This document shows, piece by piece, positions 1 through 5,014 of a stretch of 5,014 nucleotides of DNA. Position numbers and translations under genes: made by a program. How positions within the stretch are numbered: the stretch's first letter is position 1; each line of letters opens with the position of its first letter. Origin of the DNA: an uncultured Actinomycetes bacterium (lineage in GTDB: Bacteria; Actinomycetota; Actinomycetes; Nanopelagicales; Nanopelagicaceae); assembly GCA_903932885.1 (NCBI GenBank), contig CAIZHT010000166.1, forward strand, positions 1-5,014. The letters are read 5' to 3'. The notes below the pieces were generated by a model. The model saw nothing but the letters and a program-made list of their open reading frames with translations, did not search any database and was not told the origin of the DNA.

Positions 1-53
1 AGTCCAAGCCCGCCGAAGGAGCAGGTTCCCGAAGAGGGGTTTTTATTTAGGTT
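1..53 (-). promoter_or_regulatory. Possible 5' part of an L10 (rplJ) leader, cut by window edge
   Basis: This is the non-coding stretch downstream of the rplA stop. In most bacteria rplJ and rplL follow rplA, and their expression is controlled by an mRNA leader bound by the L10(L12)4 complex. Read on the minus strand, the segment is A-rich after the rplA stop and then has two UUCG-containing elements. One can form a 5-bp stem, CCUGC with GCGGG, around a 7-nt UUCG loop. The left arm GGGAACCUGC could instead pair with a GCAGG-type element further downstream, which L10 leaders usually carry, but that part lies outside the window. There is no U-tract, so a terminator is less likely. The assignment rests mainly on position. 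Confidence 0.35.
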
Positions 54-758
54 TTAGTTAGCGGATGGCTCACGAATGAGGTTTGGATCAACCATGATGC
101 CAGGCCCCATCGTTGTTGAAACAACTGCCTTTTGAATGTAGCGACCCTTTGAAGAGTTTGGCTTTGCACGGTGAATTTCATCGAGTGCAGCTGCATAGTT
201 CTCTGCGAGTTGATCTGCGGTAAATGATGCCTTACCGATGATGAAGTGAAGGTTTGAATTCTTATCAACGCGGAATTCAATCTTTCCACCCTTGATGTCA
301 TTGACGGCCTTAGCAACATCTGTTGTCACTGTGCCTGTCTTTGGGTTTGGCATCAATCCGCGAGGTCCTAGAACCTTACCGAGACGACCAACTTTTCCCA
401 TCAAATCTGGTGTTGAAACAACTGCATCGTAATCAAGACGTCCCTTTGAAACTTCATCAATGAGTTCGTCTCCGCCGACAATATCGGCGCCAGCTGCGCG
501 TGCTTCTTCAGCGCGCTCGCCATTTGCGAATACCAAAACGCGTGCAGTCTTTCCTGTGCCATGTGGCAAGTTAACTGTTGAGCGAATTGCTTGATCAGCC
601 TTCTTTGGATCTACGCCAAGTAGCAACGCAACTTCAACAGTTGAATCGTACTTAGTTGTTGATGTCTCTTTTGCAAGTGTTACTGCTTGCAATGGAGTGT
701 ATAGATGGTCTTTTTCAACCTTAGCTGCCGCAGCAACATATTTCTTTGAGCGCTTCAT
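54..758 (-). CDS. rplA: 50S ribosomal protein L1
   Basis: L1 forms the mobile L1 stalk of the 50S subunit, binds 23S rRNA helices 76-78 near the E site, and in many bacteria represses its own operon by binding an mRNA copy of that site. The 234-residue product has the usual family length (about 230). The L1 signature is at residues 121-144, with [14 protein letters not shown] at its core. RNA-contacting segments of domain I are recognisable at 60-70 ([11 protein letters not shown]), 156-166 ([11 protein letters not shown]) and 213-220 (VSTTMGPG); domain II lies between, roughly 69-158. I chose the ATG at 758 because AAAAGGAA sits five to seven bases upstream and the protein then starts MKRSKKY, as in relatives. 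An in-frame ATG at 812 would give 18 extra residues with no homologous look and would run through the structured spacer. The gene is last of the rplK-rplA pair, 87 nt after rplK, and is probably controlled by the hairpin element just upstream. Confidence 0.97.
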   Translation of the reverse strand: MKRSKKYVAAAAKVEKDHLYTPLQAVTLAKETSTTKYDSTVEVALLLGVDPKKADQAIRSTVNLPHGTGKTARVLVFANGERAEEARAAGADIVGGDELIDEVSKGRLDYDAVVSTPDLMGKVGRLGKVLGPRGLMPNPKTGTVTTDVAKAVNDIKGGKIEFRVDKNSNLHFIIGKASFTADQLAENYAAALDEIHRAKPNSSKGRYIQKAVVSTTMGPGIMVDPNLIREPSAN

Positions 759-762
759 TTCG

Positions 763-770
763 TTCCTTTT
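763..770 (-). promoter_or_regulatory. rplA ribosome binding site
   Basis: AAAAGGAA lies immediately before the ATG at 758, with five bases between AGGA and the start codon. It fixes the rplA start against the alternative in-frame ATG at 812. It begins 11 nt downstream of the L1-site-like stem-loop, so a protein bound to that element would lie within the footprint of an initiating 30S subunit. Confidence 0.8.
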
Positions 771-781
771 CTTATAAGGGT

Positions 782-813
782 TGTGGTTAGCGAACCAGCG
801 CGGTTCTCCCACA
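782..813 (-). promoter_or_regulatory. Candidate L1-binding mRNA element (rRNA mimic) before rplA
   Basis: On the minus strand the RNA folds as helix 1 UGUGG/CCACA (809-813 with 782-786), an internal loop with GA on the 5' side and GCUAA on the 3' side, then helix 2 GAACC/GGUUC (802-806 with 792-796) closed by GCGCU. Two short helices joined by an asymmetric internal loop are the established L1 recognition module. The segment GUGGGAG with the opposing ACCAC resembles, from memory, the GUGGGAGGC / UACCAC elements of the L1 site in E. coli 23S rRNA. Its place directly before the rplA ribosome binding site fits translational autoregulation by L1. The helices are seen in the sequence; the function is inferred. 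Confidence 0.6.
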
Positions 814-838
814 TCTTTTTCTCGGGGTGAGAAAAAGA
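814..838 (-). repeat. Perfect 10-bp stem-loop in the rplK-rplA spacer
   Basis: The two arms, UCUUUUUCUC and GAGAAAAAGA, are fully complementary around a 5-nt loop (ACCCC on the minus strand). The hairpin starts seven bases after the rplK stop codon and its last base abuts the L1-site-like element. The U-run is in the 5' arm and the stem is followed by UGUGGG, so it lacks the layout of an intrinsic terminator in the operon direction. A role in mRNA stability, processing, or presenting the adjacent element is possible but not shown. Confidence 0.7.
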
Positions 839-845
839 CTTCTAT

Positions 846-1277
846 TTAGTTGGAAACTGTGATTCCCATTGAGCGAGCAGTACCTGCAATGATCAAGCTA
901 GCTGCATCAATGTCATTTGCATTGAGGTCTGCCATCTTTGTCTTTGCAATCTCTTGGACCTGCGCCATCGTGATGTTGGCAACCTTTGTCTTGTGAGGAA
1001 CTGCTGAACCCTTTTCAACGCCAGCAGCCTTCAAGATCAAACGTGATGCAGGAGGTGTCTTGGTGATGAAAGTAAATGAGCGATCTTCATAGACAGTGAT
1101 CTCTACAGGAATGATCTGGCCCTTTTGTGATTCAGTCGCAGCGTTATATGCCTTGACGAATTCCATGATGTTGACACCATGTTGACCGAGCGCAGGACCT
1201 ACTGGTGGTGCAGGTGTTGCTGCGCCAGCTTGGATCTGCAACTTGATGAATCCGGTTGCCTTCTTCTTTGGTGCCAT
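846..1277 (-). CDS. rplK: 50S ribosomal protein L11
   Basis: L11 binds the GTPase-associated centre of 23S rRNA at the base of the L7/L12 stalk, and takes part in elongation-factor function and the RelA-dependent stringent response; it is also part of the thiostrepton site. The 143-residue product matches the family length (about 141-144). The N-terminal domain (about 1-73) carries the conserved [20 protein letters not shown] stretch at residues 21-40, including the proline-rich helix contacted by thiopeptide antibiotics. The C-terminal RNA-binding domain (about 76-143) ends with the L11 signature around 128-140 ([13 protein letters not shown]). The start at 1277 gives MAPKKKATG, typical of actinobacteria, and has AGGA eight bases upstream. 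The gene follows nusG by 40 nt and precedes rplA by 87 nt on the same strand. Confidence 0.97.
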   Translation of the reverse strand: MAPKKKATGFIKLQIQAGAATPAPPVGPALGQHGVNIMEFVKAYNAATESQKGQIIPVEITVYEDRSFTFITKTPPASRLILKAAGVEKGSAVPHKTKVANITMAQVQEIAKTKMADLNANDIDAASLIIAGTARSMGITVSN

Positions 1278-1278
1278 T

Positions 1279-1300
1279 TTTCTATTCCTTTTCTATTCCT
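1279..1300 (-). repeat. Tandem 2 x 11-bp repeat duplicating the rplK Shine-Dalgarno
   Basis: On the minus strand the unit AGGAATAGAAA occurs twice, head to tail and without mismatch, ending one base before the rplK start codon. Each copy contains an AGGA Shine-Dalgarno core. The proximal core is eight bases from the ATG, a normal distance. The distal core is 19 bases away, too far for direct initiation. It could have arisen by slippage or act as a standby ribosome site. Confidence 0.85.
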
Positions 1301-1317
1301 GTTTATAAATCTCTGAG

Positions 1318-2079
1318 TTAGATCTTCTGTACTTGTGCAAATGAAAGTTCTACTGGAGTTTCGCGTCCGAAGATTGAAACGAGAACCTTGAGCTTTGCTT
1401 GCTCTGGCATGATCTCTGAAATCGATGCTGGAAGCGTTGCAAAAGGGCCATCCATCACAGTTACTGATTCTCCAACTGAGAAATCAACGACGCGAATTTC
1501 TGGCTTATCTGATTTCTTGACTGGACGTGGTGCCAAAATCTTTTCTACTTCATCCATGCTCAATGGACTTGGGTGGTGTGCGTTGCCAACGAATCCTGTA
1601 ACTCCAGGAGTGTTGCGAACTGCAGACCATGATTCATCAGTGAGATCCATGCGAACAAGAACATAACCAGGATAGATATTGCGCTTTACTTGCTTGCGCT
1701 GACCATTCTTGATCTCTGTTACTTCTTCTTCTGGAACTTCAATCTGGAAAATAAAATCTTCCATATTCAATGAAGCGATACGGTTGTGAAGGTTTCCCTT
1801 TACTTTCTTCTCGTACCCTGCATATGAATGGACTACGTACCAATCGCCAAGAGCTGTGCGCAATGTGCGACGAAATTCTGCATTGGGATCATTCTCTTCA
1901 GATTCAATGTCGCCATCTTCATCGGATGCGAGCGCAAGGTCATCGGTAGCAACTGCTGAAGAATCTTCAACAATTACCTCTTCAACTACAGATTCTGAAG
2001 CAACCTCAGTTGCATTTGCAGCAAGTTGGGCTTCAAAAGCATCTGGTGCTGGTGTATCAATTGATTGTTCGTCGCTCAT
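1318..2079 (-). CDS. nusG: Transcription termination/antitermination protein NusG
   Basis: NusG binds RNA polymerase across the clamp and links it to Rho or to ribosomal protein S10. The 253-residue product has three parts. Residues 1-69 are a low-complexity acidic extension with about 22 Asp/Glu and no Lys, Arg or His. The NGN domain follows from about 79 ([15 protein letters not shown]) with the conserved YPGYVLVRM at 136-144 and [10 protein letters not shown] at 156-165. The C-terminal KOW domain covers about 198-253, with DGPFATLP at 210-217 and the NusG signature [14 protein letters not shown] at 234-247. N-terminal acidic extensions are characteristic of actinobacterial NusG, whereas proteobacterial proteins are near 180 residues. 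The ATG at 2079 is preceded by AAGGGG and lies 12 nt after the secE stop, so the ribosome binding site overlaps the end of secE and coupling is likely. rplK follows 40 nt later. Confidence 0.97.
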   Translation of the reverse strand: MSDEQSIDTPAPDAFEAQLAANATEVASESVVEEVIVEDSSAVATDDLALASDEDGDIESEENDPNAEFRRTLRTALGDWYVVHSYAGYEKKVKGNLHNRIASLNMEDFIFQIEVPEEEVTEIKNGQRKQVKRNIYPGYVLVRMDLTDESWSAVRNTPGVTGFVGNAHHPSPLSMDEVEKILAPRPVKKSDKPEIRVVDFSVGESVTVMDGPFATLPASISEIMPEQAKLKVLVSIFGRETPVELSFAQVQKI

Positions 2080-2091
2080 GTCCGCCCCTTC

Positions 2092-2316
2092 TTATCCAAA
2101 TACCCAGAAGACGATCTTTGTAAGTACAAGATCGAGCAACGAGACAACGGCGATAATGAATGAAACGAAAACTAAAACAACGGCTGTGTATGTGGTCAAC
2201 TGCTTACGAGTTGGCCATACAACTTTGCGAAGTTCGTTGACTATTTGGCGATAGAAAAGTCCAACGCGCGCAAAAAAACCGAGCTTCTCGGCAACTTGCT
2301 CTGTTGACTCTGTCAT
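2092..2316 (-). CDS. secE: Preprotein translocase subunit SecE
   Basis: SecE is the essential clamp subunit of the SecYEG protein-conducting channel in the cytoplasmic membrane. The 74-residue product is the short single-membrane-segment form found in most bacteria outside the gammaproteobacteria. The amphipathic cytosolic helix and hinge hold the family motif NELRKVVWPTRKQL at residues 27-40, followed by one hydrophobic segment at about 43-66. The ATG at 2316 has AAAGGA six bases upstream and gives MTESTEQ. An in-frame ATG at 2346 would add 10 residues but has a weaker ribosome site, and one at 2388 lies inside the tRNA gene; both are less likely. secE sits between tRNA-Trp (45 nt upstream) and nusG (12 nt downstream), the usual bacterial secE-nusG arrangement. 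Confidence 0.95.
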   Translation of the reverse strand: MTESTEQVAEKLGFFARVGLFYRQIVNELRKVVWPTRKQLTTYTAVVLVFVSFIIAVVSLLDLVLTKIVFWVFG

Positions 2317-2361
2317 CGTCAATCCTTTCCGAACTTCGTACTTCATGAATAAAACTTCTTG

Positions 2362-2435
2362 CAGGGCAGGAGGGACTCGAACCCCCAACCGGCCGCTTTG
2401 GAGACGGCAACTCTAGCCAATTGAGCTACTGCCCT
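2362..2435 (-). tRNA. trpT: tRNA-Trp (anticodon CCA)
   Basis: A full cloverleaf can be drawn on the minus strand. The acceptor stem is AGGGCAG with CUGCCCU, then UA. The D arm is GCUC/GAGU with GG in the loop. The anticodon stem is GCCGU/GCGGC around loop CUCCAAA, giving anticodon CCA for tryptophan codon UGG. The variable loop is CGGUU, and the T arm is GGGGG/CCCUC around UUCGAGU. The discriminator base is G, as expected for bacterial tRNA-Trp. The 3' CCA is not encoded (the discriminator is followed by CAAG), so it must be added after processing. The gene heads the secE-nusG transcription unit, a placement common in bacteria, so the tRNA is probably cut out of the 5' end of the secE mRNA. 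Confidence 0.96.
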
Positions 2436-2561
2436 AAACACGAGGGCATGACGAAACCATAGGAATAATCAAATCCTCGTGAGCGTCGAAGTGTAGAGGG
2501 TGAATGGGGGGTAGGTAAAACTCGCGCTCAAATCTGCTCACGCATAGGGCAGACTTGGGCC
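2436..2561. promoter_or_regulatory. Divergent intergenic region, promoters for tRNA-Trp/secE operon and aminotransferase
   Basis: These 126 bp are the only divergent gap in the window and must hold promoters for both directions. For the minus strand, TATGGT at 2456-2461 fits the actinobacterial TANNNT -10 pattern and would start RNA about 14 nt before the mature tRNA 5' end. No convincing -35 hexamer is found 17-18 nt upstream. For the plus strand, TAAAAC at 2516-2521 is a weak -10 candidate. No strong Shine-Dalgarno precedes the aminotransferase ATG. A G6 run lies at 2506-2511. No ORF or clear operator is visible. The region's role is secure from gene orientation; the exact elements are not. 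Confidence 0.45.
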
Positions 2562-3758
2562 ATGAGCAGAATTTCCACACGTATTTCCGCAATCGCTGAA
2601 TCAGCCACATTAGCCGTTGATGCAAAAGCGAAAGCGCTCAAAGCTGCAGGCCGTCCTGTCATTGGATTCGGCGCTGGTGAACCAGATTTTCCAACACCTG
2701 ATTACATTGTTGAAGCCGCTGCTGCTGCAACCAAAGTTGTTGCAAACCATCGTTACACACCTGCAGCAGGTTTGCCTGAAATGCGCGAAGCAATTGTTGC
2801 AAAAACACTTCGTGATTCAAAGTATGTAATTACAGCAGATCAAGTACTTGTAACAAATGGTGGCAAACAAGCGGTGTACCAAGCATTTGCAACGATTATC
2901 AATCCAGGTGATGAGGTTCTTCTTCCATCACCATATTGGACGACTTATCCAGAGTGCGTGCAACTTGCTGGTGGAAAATCTGTTGAAGTATTTGCAGATG
3001 AATCACAAAATTATTTAGTAACTGTTGAACAATTGGAAGCTGCTCGTACTCCAAAGACAAAAGCGCTGCTTTTCTGTTCACCATCGAATCCAACAGGCTC
3101 TGTTTATTCACCAGAACAAGTCAAAGCAATTGGACAGTGGGCAGTGAAAAACAATATCTGGGTAATCTCTGACGAAATTTATGAGCACTTACTCTATGAC
3201 GGCGCTACAGCACCTTCTATGCCAGTACTAGTTCCAGAACTTGCTGACACCTGCATCATCATCAATGGTGTTGCAAAGACTTATGCAATGACTGGTTGGC
3301 GTGTTGGCTGGATGATCGGGCCAAAGGATGCGATCAAGGCAGCAACAAATTTGCAATCACACCTGTCATCTAATGTAAATAACGTTGCACAGCGCGCAGC
3401 AATTGCCGCCCTCACTGGTGATCTCTCTGCAGTACATGCAATGGGTGAGGCGTTCAACCGTCGTCGCAAACTCATTGTTGATTTACTCAACGAAATACCT
3501 GGCTTTGTTTGCCCAACTCCAACTGGTGCTTTTTATGTATATCCATCAGTTAAGGGTGTACTTGGTAAAACTATTCGCGGTAAAACTCCAAAGACTTCTG
3601 CAGAACTTGCAACACTTATCTTAGAAGAGGTGGAAGTTGCAGCAGTTCCAGGTGAAGCATTTGGACCTTCTGGTTATTTGCGATTCTCATATGCAACAAG
3701 TGATGCAGATATTGTTGAAGGAATCGGGCGTATCAAAGCACTTCTCACTGAAAGCTAA
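2562..3758 (+). CDS. aspC: Pyridoxal-phosphate aminotransferase, aspartate aminotransferase type (class I, subgroup Ib)
   Basis: The enzyme is predicted to move the amino group between aspartate and 2-oxoglutarate, giving oxaloacetate and glutamate, in the cytoplasm. The 398-residue product is full length for the family. Visible PLP-site elements are NGGKQ at 99-103, YWTTYPE at 125-131, SPSNPTG at 173-179 with cofactor Asn176, SDEIYEHL at 203-210 with Asp204 (pyridine nitrogen) and Tyr207, and the Schiff-base Lys239 in [15 protein letters not shown] (236-250). Arg374 in GYLRFSYA is the usual substrate carboxylate ligand. The N-terminal [12 protein letters not shown] (35-46) and the YWTTYPE motif place it in the Ib subgroup, some members of which also aminate prephenate, so dual activity cannot be excluded. 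The ATG at 2562 gives the usual N-terminus, though no clear Shine-Dalgarno precedes it. It is divergent from tRNA-Trp/secE and overlaps the end of murB tail-to-tail. Confidence 0.93.
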   Translation: MSRISTRISAIAESATLAVDAKAKALKAAGRPVIGFGAGEPDFPTPDYIVEAAAAATKVVANHRYTPAAGLPEMREAIVAKTLRDSKYVITADQVLVTNGGKQAVYQAFATIINPGDEVLLPSPYWTTYPECVQLAGGKSVEVFADESQNYLVTVEQLEAARTPKTKALLFCSPSNPTGSVYSPEQVKAIGQWAVKNNIWVISDEIYEHLLYDGATAPSMPVLVPELADTCIIINGVAKTYAMTGWRVGWMIGPKDAIKAATNLQSHLSSNVNNVAQRAAIAALTGDLSAVHAMGEAFNRRRKLIVDLLNEIPGFVCPTPTGAFYVYPSVKGVLGKTIRGKTPKTSAELATLILEEVEVAAVPGEAFGPSGYLRFSYATSDADIVEGIGRIKALLTES

Positions 3759-4771
3759 ATCTCGAGACCAATCAGATTTACTTCTGAAACGAGTGTGATT
3801 CCAAACTTTTCCTGTACATGATCGCGCGCACGTGTTGCAAGAGCTGCGATATCTGATGCTGTTGCGGTTCCAGAATTAGTCAACGCTAGAACGTGCTTTG
3901 TTGAAATACGCGCTCCACCTATTTCATCGCCTTTGTGAATCCCAGAGTGTTCAATCAACCATGCAGCAGAGGTCTTTACTTTCCCATCTTGCGTTGGCCA
4001 ACGCGGTGCATCGGCGGGAAGTGAGTCGGCAATCTCTTTGCTAACAATTGGGTTTGTAAAAAATGAACCTGCAGACCATGAGTCATGATCAGTTGTGGAA
4101 AGAAGCATTCCTTTCATTCCACGTAGTTCTAATACTGCAGCTCGAGTTGCAATGACAGATGCCTTATCTCCCACTGCAATGCCAAGTTTCGCTGCAAGTT
4201 CTGCATACATAATCGGTGTTGTCATTTCGCCCAAACGCAATTGGAATTGAACATCAAGAACAACATAGCGACCAGGGTGGGCTTTGAAATGTGAGTTGCG
4301 GTATGAGAATTCACATTGCGAATTTGTAAAAGTTTTGAGTCCCTTAGCAACGCGATCGTAGGTGCGCACGCGAGTAATGTATTCAGCAACTTCATGACCA
4401 TATGCACCAATATTTTGTATTGGGGAAGCGCCAATAGTTCCTGGAATCCCGCTCAAACTTTCAAGTCCCGCAAAGCCGCGCTCGATAGTCATTGCGACAA
4501 ATTCATCCCAGTTTTCACCAGCACCAATAGTCAGGGTTGCACCACTACACGCATCAACTTCGCTTCTGAGTGAGTTATTTGAAATATGAATAACTGTTCC
4601 TTCAAAACCGCTATCGCTAACCAAAATATTTGTGCCCCCACCCATAATCAAAATAGGTGAGTCCCCCGCTGCCTCAATTGCAGCAATAATTTCGGCTTCG
4701 CTAGAGACTTCTACAAATTTCTTTGCAGGTCCACCAACGCGCAAGCTGGTGTAGTCGGAGAGATCGGCCAT
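3755..4771 (-). CDS. murB: UDP-N-acetylenolpyruvoylglucosamine reductase MurB
   Basis: MurB is the cytoplasmic FAD enzyme that reduces UDP-GlcNAc-enolpyruvate with NADPH to UDP-N-acetylmuramate, the second committed step of peptidoglycan synthesis. The 338-residue product is of normal length. The FAD-binding domain shows [11 protein letters not shown] at 43-53 and [18 protein letters not shown] at 108-125. Catalytic-site residues are recognisable: Arg158 in SYRNSHF, Ser236 in SAGSFFTNP (the proton donor to the reaction intermediate), and Glu330 in VSEVNLIG near the C-terminus. The YRNS and AGSFF motifs and the extended C-terminal half indicate the type I (E. coli-like) class. The ATG at 4771 gives [16 protein letters not shown], matching family N-termini, but no Shine-Dalgarno precedes it. 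It starts nine bases after the stop of an upstream same-strand glycosyltransferase gene, so translational coupling or leaderless initiation is possible. Its stop codon overlaps that of the convergent aminotransferase. Confidence 0.96.
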   Translation of the reverse strand: MADLSDYTSLRVGGPAKKFVEVSSEAEIIAAIEAAGDSPILIMGGGTNILVSDSGFEGTVIHISNNSLRSEVDACSGATLTIGAGENWDEFVAMTIERGFAGLESLSGIPGTIGASPIQNIGAYGHEVAEYITRVRTYDRVAKGLKTFTNSQCEFSYRNSHFKAHPGRYVVLDVQFQLRLGEMTTPIMYAELAAKLGIAVGDKASVIATRAAVLELRGMKGMLLSTTDHDSWSAGSFFTNPIVSKEIADSLPADAPRWPTQDGKVKTSAAWLIEHSGIHKGDEIGGARISTKHVLALTNSGTATASDIAALATRARDHVQEKFGITLVSEVNLIGLEI

Positions 4772-4780
4772 GAATAAAGG

Positions 4781-5014
4781 TTACCGACGTGGGGACAAAA
4801 TTGCGCTTTTACCTCTGAATCGTTCGAGGATACGGTCGTAATTCTTCTTTGACTGAAGCTCGCGATATTCGGGATCAGCATCGTGATAACCATGATGGCG
4901 ACCTTGCTCAAGCGGAAGTTCCATTTGTAATAGACGACCACCTGCGTGACGCAATTTCAAACTAAATTCGATATCAGCATTTCGGTAATAAATAGCGCGC
5001 GCATTGAATCCGCC
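4781..5014 (-). CDS. C-terminal part of a family 2 glycosyltransferase-like protein (5' end outside window)
   Basis: The frame is open from the window edge to a TAA at 4781-4783, giving 77 residues. It begins GGFNARAIYYRNADIEFSLK, continues LRHAGGRLLQMELPL, then a His-rich GRHHGYHDADPEYRELQSKKNYDRIL, and ends in a basic tail (FRGKS...SPRR). The YRNADIEFS-x-LR-x-x-GGR pattern resembles the end of the catalytic domain of family 2 (GT-A) glycosyltransferases, where an Asp/Glu-rich segment near the acceptor site precedes a terminal helix. A similar RHHGYHD-type tail occurs, as I recall, in actinobacterial homologues. The nucleotide-sugar-binding half is not in the window, so substrate and linkage cannot be inferred. 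The gene ends nine bases before murB on the same strand, suggesting one transcript and possibly a cell-envelope role. The coding frame is well supported; the family call is moderate. Confidence 0.7.
   Translation of the reverse strand, partial: GGFNARAIYYRNADIEFSLKLRHAGGRLLQMELPLEQGRHHGYHDADPEYRELQSKKNYDRILERFRGKSAILSPRR

Noticed and set aside
759..812. Longer rplA reading from an in-frame ATG at 812, adding 18 residues
   Set aside because: The extra residues do not look like L1, the added stretch lies in the structured spacer, and the ATG at 758 has a clear AAAAGGAA ribosome site and gives the usual MKRSKKY start.
814..838. Reading the 10-bp hairpin as an intrinsic terminator after rplK
   Set aside because: The U-run is in the 5' arm, the stem is A/U-rich, and it is followed by UGUGGG rather than a U-tract. 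It also sits inside an otherwise continuous rplK-rplA operon.
1856..2254. 132-residue open frame on the plus strand, Ser/Thr-rich
   Set aside because: It is the antisense of the acidic NusG tail and part of secE. The Ser/Ala-rich composition mirrors the Asp/Glu codons on the other strand, and no ribosome site or family resemblance is seen.
2317..2388. Longer secE readings from in-frame ATGs at 2346 and 2388
   Set aside because: The 2388 start lies within the tRNA-Trp gene. The 2346 start has a weaker ribosome site than 2316, which carries AAAGGA at good spacing and gives a typical SecE N-terminus.
2439..2481. 7-bp inverted repeat CACGAGG ... CCTCGTG with a 29-bp spacer in the divergent region
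   Set aside because: One such 7-bp pair is roughly expected by chance in 126 bp, it does not extend in either direction, and the spacing fits no obvious regulator class.
2546..2552. AGGGCAG copy before the aminotransferase matching the tRNA-Trp acceptor strand
   Set aside because: Only seven bases match and the similarity does not continue, so there is no support for a tRNA fragment, attachment site or T-box-like element.
4711..4941. 76-residue minus-strand frame overlapping murB and the upstream gene
   Set aside because: It is out of frame with the open coding frame that reads through the window edge to 4781 and has recognisable glycosyltransferase-like sequence; it also overlaps the murB N-terminus by 61 bases.

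Overview
The window comes from an actinobacterium with an unusually low GC content for the phylum (by eye in the mid-40s percent). Three things point to Actinomycetota: the gene order (murB, an aspC-type aminotransferase, tRNA-Trp, secE, nusG, rplK, rplA), the long acidic N-terminal extension on NusG, and the sequence style of the aminotransferase and MurB. Low GC with very tight gene packing fits streamlined freshwater actinobacteria (the acI / Nanopelagicales type). That placement is inference; the phylum is more secure than the order.

Right-to-left on the minus strand, the main unit is a transcription/translation/secretion operon. tRNA-Trp (2362-2435) is followed 45 nt later by secE (2092-2316), then nusG (1318-2079, 12-nt gap), rplK (846-1277, 40-nt gap) and rplA (54-758, 87-nt gap). 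The last 53 bases (1-53) run toward the expected rplJ-rplL genes outside the window and may be the start of an L10-type leader. The 126-bp region 2436-2561 separates this operon from the divergently transcribed aminotransferase gene (2562-3758, plus strand). That gene ends tail-to-tail with murB (3755-4771, minus), the two stop codons overlapping. Upstream of murB, nine bases away, is the 3' end of a family 2 glycosyltransferase-like gene (4781-5014, minus), cut by the window edge.

The protein-coding content is ordinary core metabolism and information processing: the SecYEG subunit SecE, the transcription factor NusG, the two L1/L11 stalk ribosomal proteins, a PLP aminotransferase, and the MurB step of peptidoglycan precursor synthesis. 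No mobile element, CRISPR array or defence system is visible.

The most interesting signals are in the non-coding gaps. The rplK-rplA spacer holds two abutting RNA hairpins. The second (782-813) has the two-helix, asymmetric-internal-loop shape of the ribosomal protein L1 binding site in 23S rRNA, including the GUGGGAG / ACCAC elements, and sits just before the rplA ribosome binding site. This is a candidate L1 autoregulatory element placed between rplK and rplA. The rplK ribosome binding site lies in a perfect 2 x 11-bp tandem repeat that duplicates the Shine-Dalgarno sequence.
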